Source of the DNA: Humulus lupulus | Taxonomy: Eukaryota; Streptophyta; Magnoliopsida; Rosales; Cannabaceae | Length of the DNA: 64,000 nucleotides | NCBI RefSeq assembly: GCF_963169125.1 | Contig: NC_084793.1 | Coordinates: 212,996,652 to 213,060,651, forward strand | Direction: 5' to 3' | Shown here: positions 1 to 11,391 of the stretch, piece by piece | Numbering within the stretch: the stretch's first letter is position 1 | Layout: the number at the start of each line of letters is the position of its first letter | Program-made: the position numbers and the translations under genes | The notes under the pieces: generated by a model | What the model saw: only the letters and a program-made list of their open reading frames with translations | Told to the model about the DNA's origin: nothing | Databases searched by the model: none

Positions 1-1517
1 ACCTCGGGAAATGAAGCCCAATACGAGGCCTCGAGCTCGGGTGGTGAAGGTAAAATAATATTTAGCTCGGCCATGTGGTCTCGTTCTATGCTTAAGCATA
101 AGCCCGACACTCTGGTCCTATTCCTAGATTCCAGAGATAAATTTCATGTTTGGTCCTGGGTAGATCATAGGGTACATAGGTTCGATAGTTGGTTAGGCAA
201 ATTCCAAAATATGCATAGTTTAAACGAAGTTTAGGATGGGGTCACTGTTCAATATGGGACCAATAACTATAGAGACCTTTTGAGGCTATCCCCCACATAA
301 AGGGAAGGGACTCCCCTAGCATCCTCTAGAGATAGGGGGATTACTTGGTCGCCGAGCACAAGCTCTGGGGAGAGTACCAGTTAGGTTTCTTTTGACTTTA
401 TCCTTACTTCTTTTTGTAGTTTAGGCTCGATCACTAATGTGTAAATTTTGTATGTGCAGGCGACATGGAGTTTGATCTTGATAATGTGCTTAGCCACCGT
501 TCTGGAGCTAAGTAGAAAAAACACCTGAGGGCATCACAGAGAGTGGGGCACCCTTCTAAAATCCTGAAGAAATTCGAGGCAACACCTCTTGTCTTGGACA
601 CCCATGGCCCGAGCCTACCTGTTGATCCAGACCTTGAGGTCAGAGTATCCACCAAGATCTCGCTCCTCTCGCCTCTTCCTGCAATTCAAACTTCTCAATA
701 GACTGCTTTGGCTCCAAAGAAGCTAGTTCCCGCACGAGAACGCTTGTTGTCAATTTCGACCCATACCTCTGAGTATGTGATTGACAATGCTGCGGGGACA
801 CACGAAGCCAGTCTGAGCTTGGATGTACTATCTCAAGTTGGCCAAAGTTTCAGCAACCTTGGTGCCCCTCAATGGCAGTTCCTCACCTTCTGCCGAGACA
901 ACAACACCCTTTATGACAAGGGCAGCGAGCTCCTCACCTCGGTAAGTCTTTTTACTCTGTCATGTTGCCCATTCAAACTTATTATGTATGTTTACTAACC
1001 CATTTTTGTTTGTGTACAGCCTTTTGCCGCATTTGCTCAGCTTAATTACAAGCTGAACAACAAAGTCCACTTGAGCTTGTCCTATGCTCAGAAGGAAAAG
1101 AACCTGTAGATAAAGCTTGCAGACGCGCTTAAGGCTGCGAAGTCGACAATGTCTGAGCTCGAGTCAAAGTTGGAGGCTAAGGATTCTAAAATCAAGGAGA
1201 GGGACTCCAGAATCAAGGAGCTTTAAGAGCTAAATGCCAAGCTCGAGGAGGAGAAGAAGGCTACCTTTGATATAATCGAGGGTGAGAAGGCTTGCCTCCT
1301 CGAGGAGTTTAAGCAGAAGAAGGATCGCGCTGTTGACATGGCCATGTACCGTATCTGGGCAACCAACGCTGATCTCGACACAAGATTTTTGGACAACCTC
1401 AGAGATGAATTCCTTAAGAGGTGGCAAGATCGACTTGATGAGGAGGATCCTAGGGATGAGGCAGAGGAGGCGGCCGAGAAGTCTGGTGCCGCTGACAGGG
1501 ATGTGCCTGCTTCATAA
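1..1517 (+). pseudogene. Antisense gene A of Tat element 1 (3' part, spliced, degraded)
   Basis: This gene runs opposite to the gag-pol of its element. Three exons can be read: 1-49, 460-941 and 1020-1517. Intron 1 (50-459) starts GT and ends GTGCAG; intron 2 (942-1019) has a GTAAGT donor and a TACAG acceptor. The frame is kept across both introns. The last exon encodes a charged, Lys/Glu-rich heptad-like coiled coil, then the motif RIWATNADLD, and an acidic Ala-rich tail ending at TAA 1515-1517. Four in-frame stops (near 510, 702, 1106 and 1223) show it is dead. The exon layout and tail motif match gene B at 13.8-20.6 kb, which supports a real ancestral gene. The globular N-terminal domain would lie left of the window. 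Function is unknown. Confidence 0.65.
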
Positions 1518-2140
1518 AAGTGAGGTCATGAGCTGCGTCCCATTAAGTTTTTTGTAACACCTTTTATATTTATTCCCTTGGGAAAAAGACAATACATAGC
1601 TCGTTTTAGGGCTATTTTATGTTTATTTAAATGGTAATTTTAATCTTTATGCACACAGTTTTCTAGCTTGAAAACTTTTATGCATTTGATTTTACATTAA
1701 GCTTTTACTTTAATATTTTTGCTTTACATTCCTAAGTTAGAATATTTCAAGCATTTCATACTGAAGGTTTGCTTTTATGGTTGTTTATCTGTACAAACAC
1801 ACTTGTTGGATTTAAGCTCGAGGTTCAATGCATTCATGCACAACTTACCCGATATATCCATGTCTGATCTCATTATTTGTCAAGGTCGGACCTTACTTTC
1901 ACCATGCTCTCAAAAAGTACTTATATGGCATGTAAGTTTAATAGTTTAGTTATATCTTGCTTTTCTAGTCACTTTTACTCTTCCTTGAGTAGCTCCCCAA
2001 GGTTATGAGGTCGAAACTATCTTTTTGCAAAATATTCCAGCCTCGGACTCGACTTAACTTGAAGTAGGTTTATTTACATTCCAACTTTTCATCGATTAGT
2101 TTTAGCTGGTTTGTTCCAAACTTATTTAGCTCGCGTGCTA
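1518..2140. other. Noncoding 3' region of element 1
   Basis: This AT-rich stretch lies between the stop of antisense gene A and the tandem array. Short open frames have no family features. I see no RNA gene. It is the untranslated space between two convergent transcription units. Confidence 0.5.
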
Positions 2141-2350
2141 GGTTATTAATCCATACACTTATAATTTGTATGATCTAGTTACATCCAGAATATCTTAGAT
2201 CGTGTGTTTGGTTATTAATCCATACACTTATCATTTTTATGATTTGGTTACATCCAGACCATCTTAGCTCGCGTGTTTGGTTATTAATCCATACACTTAT
2301 AGTTTTTATGATCTGATTACACCCAGACCATCTTAGCTCGCGCATTTGGT
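2141..2350. repeat. 69-bp tandem repeats, about three copies
   Basis: The word GGTTATTAAT recurs at 2141, 2210 and 2279, with a diverged fourth start at 2348, giving an exact 69-bp period. Because 69 is 23 codons, the minus strand stays open through the array (2175-2363) and encodes a 23-residue repeat, but nothing indicates it is translated. Partial copies of the GTTAATAATCC/GTTAATGATCC core continue to about 2455. The array sits between pol and the convergent gene, as in element 3. Confidence 0.85.
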
Positions 2351-2504
2351 TATATCCAAACACTTATAACTCTTATGTCGGGTTAATAATCCAGACATTT
2401 TTATTAGTTTGCATGTATATTATAAATTTTCATGTCGGGTTAATGATCCAGACATTTTATTCTATGTTATTTATTTTTTCAAACTTATGGTATGATTGTA
2501 TACC

Positions 2505-2530
2505 ACTGATGCCCCCTTAATATCCTATGA
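2505..2530 (-). promoter_or_regulatory. Post-pol G-tract of element 1 (possible polypurine-tract-like site)
   Basis: On the minus strand the sequence reads ATATTAAGGGGGCATC, with five G at 2512-2516, about 140 bp past the end of integrase. Elements 2 and 3 have a CACTTGGGGG-type tract at the same place. A polypurine tract primes plus-strand DNA synthesis in LTR retrotransposons; an internal copy is an inference. Confidence 0.35.
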
Positions 2531-2653
2531 GTGTGACCATAGGTTATTAAATTAAGGGAGTTTGCAAAAAATACAACATTTAATAAAGAAAACAACTTTG
2601 GAGCAAAATTCAACATTTTTATTAACAAATGTTTGAAAAATAAACAAACTTGG

Positions 2654-3800
2654 TTACAACAAAAACATATTTCCCACACTATTGATAATAAGGTCGTAGA
2701 TGTTCGCCAATTTATATACCCCAGGCTGGATGATAGACTCGATATAGTAAGGTCTGAGAACTCCAGAAAACGGGTCTCGTGTAGCCAGAAACACACGTCG
2801 TAGGACCAGGTCTCCCAATCCGAACTTCTTATCTCGAACATTCTTGTTGAAATATCTGGTAGCTCGTTGCTGGTATGCAACATTTTTCAATTGAGCTTCC
2901 TCTCATCTTTCTTCAATGAGGTCTAGAATTTCTTCGAGCTAGGAATTGTTCGAGGCCTGATCGTACACATGGCTCCATATTGTAGGTATTTCGACCTCAA
3001 TCGGCAACATGGCCTCACATCCATATGCTAGGGAGAATGGAGTGTTCCCTGTCAAAGTTCGGGCTGTGGTTCGATAAGCCCACAAAACCTAAGGTAACTC
3101 TTCAGGCCACCTTCCTTTAGCCTCCTCTAATCTTTTCTTTATGGAGATTTTTAAGGTTTTGTTAACTGTTTCGACCTGGCCATTTGATTGAGGATGGGCG
3201 ACGGAGGAGAAGCGTTTTACTATCTCATTCTTTTCACATAAATGGGTAAATAGGTCACTGTCGAACTGGGTACCATTTTCCGACACTATCTTTTTGGGCA
3301 TTCCATATCGGCAGATGATATTTTTTACCATAAAGTCTAAAACATTTTTTGATGTAATAGTTGTCAGGGTTTCAGCTTCGGTCCATTTCGTGAAATAATC
3401 GATCGCGACCACAACGTACTTTACCCCACCTTCGCTAGTTGGTAACGAGCCTATAAGATCGATGCCCCATACTGTGAACGGCAATGGGGAGGTCAACATG
3501 GTAAGTTCGGTAGGTGGAGCTTGCGGAATTGAAGAAAACCGCTGGCATTTATCACATTTTTTGACATATTCGAATGCATCTACCTTGATTGTGGGCCAGA
3601 AATGCCCCTGTCTTATCACCCTCTTGGATAGGCTATGCCACCCAATGTGATCTCCACAGAATCCTTCATGAATTTCTTCTAAAATTTTCTTCACCTTGGG
3701 TGGAGTTACACATCAGCGTAATGGCATAGAATACCCTCTTTGATACAACCTTCCTTCCACAATAATGTATCTCGGGATTTGATACATCAGTTTCCGAGCC
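2654..3800 (-). pseudogene. Tat element 1 integrase
   Basis: The integrase would insert the cDNA into chromosomes. The zinc-binding region is visible (HEGFCGDH, then CDKC), followed by the DDE core: VWGIDLIGSLPT supplies the first Asp, SENGTQFDS stands where the second Asp is normal and so carries Glu, and PQSNGQVETVNK supplies the final Glu. The conserved [13 protein letters not shown] block follows. The C-terminal end (2654-2890) runs out of frame before its usual finish. The second catalytic residue being Glu and several stops make it inactive. It overlaps no other gene and is read continuously with the RNase H upstream. Confidence 0.85.
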
Positions 3801-3963
3801 TCGTTCTGTTCTGCTGGGAGAATTCTGATTTTGAGGTAATCGACTATTGGGGTCATCCAGGTAGGTTGAGAGTCGATCATGCACACATCTTCTTCGTCAG
3901 GCTTGCTGATACTCAGGGTCAATAGAAACTCTACTGGGACCACGTTCAATGTATCGGCCTCAC

Positions 3964-4342
3964 TAGTCGTAGCGAGCCTGGCCAATGCGTCTGCGTTCGA
4001 ATTTTGTTCTCGAGGAACCTGCTCTATAGCATAGAATTTTAACCGTCCGAGCGCAGCTTTTGCTTTGTCTAGGTATGTGGCCATTCTTATGCCCCGGGCA
4101 TGATATTCCCCCAAAACTTGGTTGACCACCAGCTATGAGTCACTATAGCAGTGTATAGCCTTAGCTTTGAGCTCCTTGGCTATTCGAAGTCCTGCTTGCA
4201 ATACTTCGTATTCAGACTCGCTATTCGATGCCTCAAAGTTGAACCTTAAAGCTGAGTGGAATCGATTTCTTGCTGGGTTGATCAGTATATTGCCTGCCCC
4301 CGATCCATGTTCGTTGGAGGATCCGTCAACGTAAAGTTTCCA
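3964..4342 (-). pseudogene. Second (archaeal-type) RNase H of Tat element 1
   Basis: The domain starts at LWKLYVDGSSNEHGSGAG (first Asp in YVDG), has the Glu motif ESEYEVLQAGL, the Asp motif HCYSDS, and the last acidic motif NSNADALARLA. Between YSDS and MVNQVLGEYHARG one in-frame stop (near 4131) interrupts it. This extra RNase H is diagnostic of the Tat lineage and lies between the first RNase H and integrase. Confidence 0.85.
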
Positions 4343-5722
4343 TAGCTTGCGGGCTAGGGTCACAACTTCATCGTTAGATACTCCAGTACACTCGACAATG
4401 AAATACGCCAGGGCCTCTCCCTTGATGGTTGTTCTCGGGTAGTATAAAATCTCAAACTGACCGAGCTCAACAACCCACTTTAACAATCTTCCAAAAGCTT
4501 CTGGTTTAGATGGAACTTGTTGTAGTGGTTGGTCACTTAACACATGAATAGGGTGTGCTTGGAAATAAGGTCAGAGCTTTCAAGATGAGTGGATCAGGCT
4601 GAGAGCTAGTTTTTCCATTAAAGGGTATCTCGATTCTGCCCCCAGTAATCTTTTGCTGACATAGTACACTAGTTTTTGCACCTTCTTATCTTCTCGGACG
4701 AGCACGACACTAATGGCGTGCTCGGTTGTGGCGAGGTATAAATAAAAGACTTCTCCCTTGATAGGCTTCGACAAGATTGACGGTTCGGGTAGATGTTTCT
4801 TTCGGTTTTGGAATGCAAGCTCGCATTCCTCTGACCACTCAAACTTTTTGCCCCCTCTTAAAAGGCTGAAAAAAGGAAGATAACGGTTTGTAGATTTTGA
4901 AATGAACCTACTTAGTGCCACCATCCGTCCAGTTAAACTCTGGACATCCTTATGCTTTTGAGGTGAGGGCATATCAATCAATGCCTTGATTTTGTCTGGA
5001 TGAACCTCTATTCCTCGTGCATTTACTATAAAACCCAGAAACTTTCCCAAAGACACTCCAAAAGAGCACTTTTGTGGGTTAAGTTTCATGTTATACTTTC
5101 GTAATACAGTAAAGCAATTGGTGAGATCATCCACATGGTTGCTGTTATGTTTGGACTTGACTAGCATGTCCTCAACATAAACTTCCATGTTATTCCCTAT
5201 TTGTTCAGAGAACATCCTGTTCACCAGCCTTTGGTATGTGGCTCCAACATTTTTTAGCAAGAAAGGCATGACATTGTAGTAGTATAACTCCTTGTCGGTT
5301 ACGAAGCTCGTATGTTCTTGGTCTGGTGTGTGCATGGCAATCTGGTTTTATCCAGAATAAGCATCCATAAATGACATGATGTCGTGACCTACAGTGGCGT
5401 CTACGAGCTGATCTATCCGAGGTAGGGGAAACAATCTTTAGGACATGCCTTGTTAAGGTCTGAGTAGTTGATACAAGTTTGCCATTTGCCGTTGGGTTTC
5501 GGAACCAACACTGGATTACCAATTTAATCGGGATAGAAGGCATCTCGTATGAATTGATTTTCCTTCAACCTATCGACTTCTTCCTTGAGGGCCTTCTTTC
5601 TATCATCGTTCAGGAGTCTTCGCTTTTGTTGCTTCGTGAGGAAGCTTTTGTCAATGTTAAACGCGTGGCTCATGACATTTGGACTGATTCCCACCATGTC
5701 CGAGTGTGACCATACGAACACA
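4343..5722 (-). pseudogene. Tat element 1 reverse transcriptase and first RNase H
   Basis: The reverse transcriptase region includes FIRDAFYPD, the block around YSGYNQIAMHTPDQEHTSF (with a stop), and the active-site box MEVYVEDMLVKSK, where the second Asp of the usual YVDD is Glu. The thumb and the RNase H follow (FYLYLATTEHAISVVLV, SKRLLGAESRYPLMEK). Stops lie near 4578, 5340 and elsewhere. The enzyme would copy element RNA into DNA; the altered catalytic box and the stops indicate a dead copy. Confidence 0.85.
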
Positions 5723-5724
5723 TC

Positions 5725-6372
5725 CTAGTTTTCTTTTAAGAAGCAGATTAATTGATATTTCGCTTCTTTTGAAAGATTCTTACCCACCTTCACCTTCCTC
5801 GTGGGATCTACTTCTTCAAGCTTGACCTCCTCGAGCTCTTCCAGAGGTTTGAGGTCAACCCTTTCTTCTGTCCTGGGGTCAATCTCTTCATCTATCTCGA
5901 AGATCATCCCATCCTTGTTTTGAATAATATGTTCACGTGCTTGCTTCTTTCCCCTAATGGAGATGCTATAGCATTCTCTTCCCGCGAGTTGTTCCCCCTT
6001 CAACGTCCCGATGCCACTAGAAGTCGAGAAATTGATGGCCAAATGCCTAACAGACGATACTACCCCCAACCCAACTAGGGTGGGTCTCCCGAGCAGTACG
6101 TTGTAGGCCGATGGGAGGTCCACCATAACAAACTCCATCATCTTGGTTATTGAGACTGGATAGTCTCCCAAGGTCACGAGGAGTTCGATGGATCCTATAC
6201 CGGCAATCCCTTCTCCTAAAATACTATACAATGTTGTTGCACATGCTTTCAGATCATGAGGCGTGAGTCCCATATTTTCTAGAGTAGCTTTATAAAGGAT
6301 ATTTACCAAGCTCCCACTATCAATCAGGACTCGGCGTACCCTCTTGTTTGCGAGTTGGAGGGTTATGACCAA
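5725..6372 (-). pseudogene. Tat element 1 aspartic protease region
   Basis: The frame encodes a retropepsin-like protease that would process Gag-Pol. The catalytic motif is VLIDSGSLVNILYKATLE near the N-terminus; the second block is YNVLLGRPTLVGLGVVSS, followed by HLAINFSTSSGIG. A hydrophilic Glu-rich linker leads into reverse transcriptase. The frame is open over 215 codons, so this is the least damaged part of element 1. Confidence 0.8.
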
Positions 6373-6599
6373 GGAGTCGTTATGGGGAAATGTGACGTGT
6401 GACGCGTCCTCTTCAGTAAATGTTATGGGTTAAGCCTCAACCCTCTGTTGTTTCGGAGCTCGCAGCTTGAGTTCGTAGGGAGAATCGTCTCCAGTCTTGA
6501 GCTCATTCATGTATCTCTTTTGGGCGCACCTGCCCGATCCTTCCATATGAGGTCCCCCTGAGATGGCTATTACATCTTCTCCATCAATCATAGGGGGTT

Positions 6600-8759
6600 G
6601 CTCGTCCTCTTGAGCTCGTGAGTTATTATTCTGGGCAGTTGTGCAGCTGCTGCCCTTTGGCTTGTCGAAGCTTGATTGGTATTTCAGTTCCTGATGTACG
6701 TCCGAAATATTCCCTCGAGATCAAGCCTTCGATCTCATCTTTTATTTTTCAACATTCATCGGTTGTGTGTCCGATATCTCTATGGAATCTACAATATTTA
6801 TTTGGATCCCTTTTTGCCTTTTGGTTCCTCATGGGGTTAGGTCATCTAAACGGGACCTGATTCTCATTAGCCAGGTAAATATTCTCCCGAGACTCATTGA
6901 GCTCGATATATACATTGTATACAGAGAAATATTTGTCCCCTTCTTCTTTTTCCCTCCATCAGAGGCAGAGTTTACATTTTTCGTTGTAGTTATGGGCTTA
7001 GAGGTCATGTTCGGTGCTGACCTTGCCTCTTCTACATTGACAAACCTTTGGGCCCTCTGATTGAACTCGGTTAGCGACCTGATAGGTTTCCTTTGTAAGT
7101 CTTCCCAAAAGGGACTTCCTGGCAGTATACTCGGTCTAACAGCCATCAGGTGACCGCTATCATCGACATCTCGAGCTTGGGTCACTTCTAGGTTAAACCT
7201 TGTGAGGTAACTCTTTAGTGACTCATTTTGTTGTTGTCAGACATTTGTTAAGGCTGAGGGCTCGGGCCTGATGCCAATCATAGCCTTAAATTGCTTCTTG
7301 AAGTCTCTAGATAGCTGATCCCAAGATGAGATTGAATGCCTTTTATACTTCTCAAACCAGTTTTTTGCTGGTCCTGTAAGTGTGGCAGGGAACAGCATAC
7401 ATCTGAGCTCATACCCAACATTGCTGGCTCGCATGATGGTGTTGAATGTACTTAGATGACTATACGGGTCTGAGATTCCATCAAATGGTGGGACATGAGG
7501 TACCCTGAACCCCTGAGGGAACGGAGAGCTGGAGATATGCGGGGCAAAAGGCTCGAGCTCTTCATCAGACTCTTCCGCCTTGTCCCTATTACGCTTGTTC
7601 TGCAAGAGCCTAAATGCTCTTTCTAATTGGTCAATCCTTTCTTTGACTAAATCCACTGGAGGTCGAGCCTGGACCTGAGGGGGCTGGTTATCGTTAATAA
7701 AAACTCCAGCTCCATGTCTCGGTACAGGGTTATACATTGAATGTTTGTGGCCATTCAGGTGGTCGCGCAGATCAGGGTTCGGGGGTTATCTCAACCCCGA
7801 TTATGGTTTATATGATCCTACAGATCAGGGTGATTCCCTCGATTCCCTGTATGCCTTAGTTCGGTGTTATAAATACTCACAGACCAAGTAATCTGAGTTT
7901 TCGCTTACGTAACCCGTGGCTCGATGATTATGATGTGGATCTCTTACAGGCCTCCTTCTCCCAGCAGTCTGTGGTCTTGACATTTGGCTTCCTGAAGGCT
8001 GATGAGCCCTGCGATCTCGGGTAGCCTCTCTTTCATTCCCCTGCTAGGCCTAGCCCGTCAGTTTCCATCTCGACTGCCGCTGCAAGATGGCCTCTGATGT
8101 GCAGTTCGCGGGACCTCCAAGACTAGCGAGGGTTGCGTTATTGGTGATGGTGGGTGCCTTAGGGGTGACGGTGGTCGTCTCCCATTATCAGGCCTGGATG
8201 GTCCAGAGTTTGCCCGATCAGACTCCGGGTTGTTACGTGCAGCATCAGGATTCGGGTTCTGAGCCGCCGAGGGGGCTCGGTTATTACCCGTTCCTACTGG
8301 TACTTCTGCAGTTGGGTTGGCAGTAGCCTCAACCCAGTTACTCCTCCGGGGCCTCAGTTGAGCTGGCTGAGATGCTGGTGGTGGCACTTTCTCTACCCTC
8401 TTGGCAGCCGTGCTCCCACGGGGACGTCCCCTAGGCCTCCGAGGAGGTGCCTGGGCATTAGCAGCTTGTCTAGCTAATTCTTCGTTGCATTTCGTTGCTT
8501 CTACCAACTGCTTGCACAGTTGGTGATTTTCATGTTCCACAATTGGAACATATCTTTCAGGATTGTAATACATATCGTCGTCAGGCCTGGGGGCAGGCAG
8601 ACCCCAAGAGTTGGACGAATCACTCCTTTCTTCAAGATCTGAGTCCACCATGGACTGCTTTCCAGGCCATCGAGGGTAATCCTCATCATGAGGAATCTAC
8701 TCCTCAGGTACATTGGGCAATGGTCGTTCACCCGTACTGGGGTTGCTTGCAGCGGCCAT
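6600..8759 (-). pseudogene. Tat element 1 gag
   Basis: The first ATG (8757-8759, minus strand) opens MAAASNPSTGERPLPNVPEE, with a stop immediately after. The N-terminal third is Pro/Arg-rich and disordered (PPRRPRGRPRGSTAAKR). The capsid-like retrotrans_gag core is at 7237-7737 (VPPFDGISDPYSHLSTF, KNWFEKYKRHSISSWDQL). A zinc-knuckle-like CRFHRDIGHTTDEC lies near 6740-6790. Frame changes near 7230, 8055 and 8700 break it. Gag packages element RNA into virus-like particles; this copy cannot. Confidence 0.75.
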
Positions 8760-8809
8760 TGATGATTTGAGAGACTTTCTGATTAAACAGACTCACATCT
8801 AGTTTAATG

Positions 8810-8831
8810 GCTCTCAATGAAAGCACCAAAC
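8810..8831 (-). promoter_or_regulatory. Primer-binding-site candidate of element 1
   Basis: Directly inside the LTR edge, the minus strand reads GTTTGGTGCTTTCATTGAGA. The same 18-bp core occurs directly inside the LTR of element 3 at 56077. Shared position and sequence support a tRNA-complementary priming site; I could not assign the tRNA. Confidence 0.6.
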
Positions 8832-9690
8832 TGTTGACGCCATTTTTCATCAACTTAGAAAAGAAGATCAATTAAACTAAAATACCAGAGGAAACAGACT
8901 ATATAGACACGGTTTTTACGTGGTTCAAGAGTTAAAATTTGCATAGTCCGCGAGTCAGTGTTATTCACTTGTTGGAATTCTCACAAAGCTTCTTGGAAGC
9001 AATTTTATAGAGTTTTCCCACTACAAATTTCTCAGTCCCTACAAATGAATTGCTCCACTCTATTTATAGAGTGGTTTACCGAATCTCTTCCCACAGATTT
9101 CGGGGAATTTGTCTACAAATCAATTAAATGCATACAATTACTATGTACGCATATACATCCCATGATATTTGGGATTTAATAACATATTACATCTGATCCC
9201 TTAAATGTAAGGATTTTAAAACAATAAACATGTTCACACACATCTTGCGAGCTTGGACGCTAGACTAACACGCCTTCGAGACTGTTTACTTATTGCGAGC
9301 TCGGCACCTCAGTTCACCTATGTTGCCGACAAGTAACACTGACAAGATCATCCTCTTTGAGCTTACAATTCTCGAGCTCGAACCCTCTTGTTGGATGGCA
9401 GAAAATGAATCAAAAGAATTGTACAAGTGTTGAACTATTGCCATTGTAAGCTTCGAGCCTAACTTATGACCTTGGAACACCTCTGAGACTACGTAGTTTC
9501 CGAGCTCACCAATCTTGATGTTGTCACATTTACTACTTAACGAGACTGTCTTTGACTTTCTCATTAATGCTGATTACATGATGAATATGCTTATCTCGAG
9601 CTTACATCTTACGAGCCTGAATTTCAAGATCAAAATCTCCCTTCTCGAAATCTGGGTGCAACATAATCATAATGATATTGGCACACAGAT
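8832..9690 (-). repeat. 5' LTR of Tat element 1
   Basis: The LTR edge is TGTTGACG on the plus strand at 8832, which is the CGTCAACA terminus on the element strand, next to the primer-binding site. A TATA box in minus orientation (TATAAATAG; plus 9060-9068) fits an LTR promoter driving leftward transcription. The outer edge is not sharply defined. About 180 bp of AT-rich DNA with no recognised feature follow (9691-9869). Confidence 0.6.
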
Positions 9691-9869
9691 CATAAAGTTT
9701 TAATTTTTATTAAATTAATTAATAATTAATTACAAATTAATAATAATCAATTTTTAATTATTAATTATTTACTAAACTTTTAGTTTTTTTTAATTAAGCT
9801 TTTAGTTAAATCACAATGATTTTTTAATTTAATACACACTTTAATAAATTTATGGTTAGGAAAATTACA

Positions 9870-10784
9870 TATTTCGCCATAGCTTCGTCGATAATCCACT
9901 TATCCTTCTTCCTGTGGAGCTGCTCGAATGTGTCGATCATGCTTGGAAATTGGCCAATAGACAGGTCGATCTAAGAAAAACAAATTATTAGAACACTATA
10001 ATCCCTATAAAAAAATTTGTTACCCTGAAGATGTCAGTTATTATAACTTACGTGATCATAAACATGTGCAACGATGTATTTGGAGCTGTGTCCTCCTGTA
10101 TAGGCATTTTTGCCTAAGCCTTTTTATTTCTCTTTGATATACGCTTCAAACAAAAAATAATACTCATTAATTTAGATTGTAAAATTATAATGAATCTTTA
10201 ATTTAAAAACTAAACTATAACACCAATAATCACATAGAGTTGCCCAATCAGGGGGAGTAACACCAGTATAAGGTTAGGCCTTGGCTCTGTCGTTGTCCAC
10301 CTCTTCCCCAACCTTAACCCAGTGCTTCTTCATCGTATAACGATAGTCACTCAGATCCTTCTCCATTAGCTCTCCCACGACATTGTTAATTACCAGATTG
10401 TCTTTTGGATAAATGAATTTATCCTACAATCACAAATTTAGAATTTGTTAAATTATTGTGAAGATGGAAAAAAAAGTTATTTATAATTTCTTCAAAATTT
10501 AGTGAGATACTTATAGATAATCTTCGACGAATGACTTCTCGATCAATTGTCGATACTTTTTCCCAACTTAGTGTAGTTGGGGGTATGGTCTCATGCAAAA
10601 AACAAGCCATGAAGTTGTTGAACCAATTGTCGTATGTTTTAACGACTCTACCAGTTTGTTCATCAAACTCTACTTCCAGGTGGCTCAACTTTTTATTGGC
10701 GAGCTCCTTCTCAATATTGGCGCCATAATAAGCTCCCTGACCCCTCTTGGAACCACCACCGATGTCATTACTTATTTCATCCAT
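9870..10784 (-). pseudogene. CACTA-type (Ptta/En/Spm family) ORF1-like remnant, spliced
   Basis: Four exon-like blocks on the minus strand match the plant Ptta/En/Spm (Transposase_24) pattern. Block 1, 10784 to about 10513, has LEVEFDEQTGRVV and LSWEKVSTIDREVI. Block 2, about 10422-10226, has HWVKVGEEVDNDRAKA and TPPDWATLCDYW. Block 3, about 10150-10052, has KNAYTGGHSSKYIVAHVYDH. Block 4, about 9972-9870, has FPSMIDTFEQLHRKKDKW. Splice-like borders are visible: an acceptor TTGTAG before block 2, a donor GTAAGT after block 3, and an acceptor TTCTTAG before block 4. Stops interrupt blocks 2 and 3. I could not find the terminal inverted repeats, so the element borders are unknown. Confidence 0.6.
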
Positions 10785-10969
10785 ACGAAAATTGAAATAT
10801 TCATTAATTAATTTATTTTACTATTATAATATTTTAAATTCTAGTTTTGTGAATATATAAAGTAACTAACATGATGCAATGAAATGATAATAAATAGAGT
10901 AATTATTTGAATTAGATAAGAACTTACAAATATTCATTCAAATTGCACATCACTGTCCATCATATATAG

Positions 10970-11391
10970 GTTAAAGTACAATTAAAAGAGTTATTAAATG
11001 TGGTTGATTGTATGTAATGATGTTGAGCATAATAAATGTGAATTATGTATTAAATCTAAGATGGAAAATAATCCTTTTCTAAGTGTTTAAAGAGAAAATA
11101 CCTTGTTAGATTTGATACATAGTGATTTATGTGAATTGAATAGAATAATTACTAGAGGTGGCATAGGAATTTTATTACCTTTATTGATGATTGTTCTAGA
11201 TTCAAATATATGTACTTGCTTAAGAATAAGGATGAGGCCTTCAGCAAGTTTAAAATCTATAAATCCGAAGTTGAAAACCAATTGGAAAAAAATTAAAATG
11301 ATTAGAAGTGATAGGAGTGGTGAATACTTTTCCAATGAATTCATTGTGCTTTGTGAGATACATGGTATAATAATTGAATGAACAACCCCAT
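10970..11391 (+). pseudogene. Copia-1 left fragment: pre-integrase and integrase start
   Basis: Plus-strand reading gives the zinc-finger block HNKCELCIKSK, then LLDLIHSDLCELN, the start of the copia integrase core (first Asp in HSD), and MIRSDRSGEYFSNEF with the second Asp, in two frames. It stops at the left LTR of Tat element 2 (11392). The continuing copia reading resumes at 28747. About 60-65 codons expected between these two ends are missing. The 5' LTR, gag and protease of copia-1 are not seen to the left. Confidence 0.75.

Larger units (their letters stand above)
1..9690 (-). mobile_element. Tat-lineage Ty3/gypsy element 1 (left end outside window)
   Basis: Read on the minus strand, the order is LTR, primer-binding site, gag, aspartic protease, reverse transcriptase, RNase H, a second archaeal-type RNase H, integrase, tandem repeats, and then a convergent gene on the plus strand. 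A second RNase H between RNase H and integrase is the established hallmark of the plant Tat lineage. The coding part carries many stops and frame changes, the RT box reads YVED and the integrase has an altered acidic residue, so the copy is dead. The 3' LTR lies beyond position 1. The right limit of the 5' LTR near 9690 is approximate because I found no clear terminal CA or target duplication. Confidence 0.85.

Noticed and set aside
434..655. Minus-strand open frames over the antisense gene A exons, and similar opposite-strand frames over pol genes
   Set aside because: They are shadows of the exons or pol domains on the other strand, without family motifs.
11387..11391. Target duplication for Tat element 2 (CCCAT)
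   Set aside because: The right flank begins GGTAT, not CCCAT; the right junction seems deleted.
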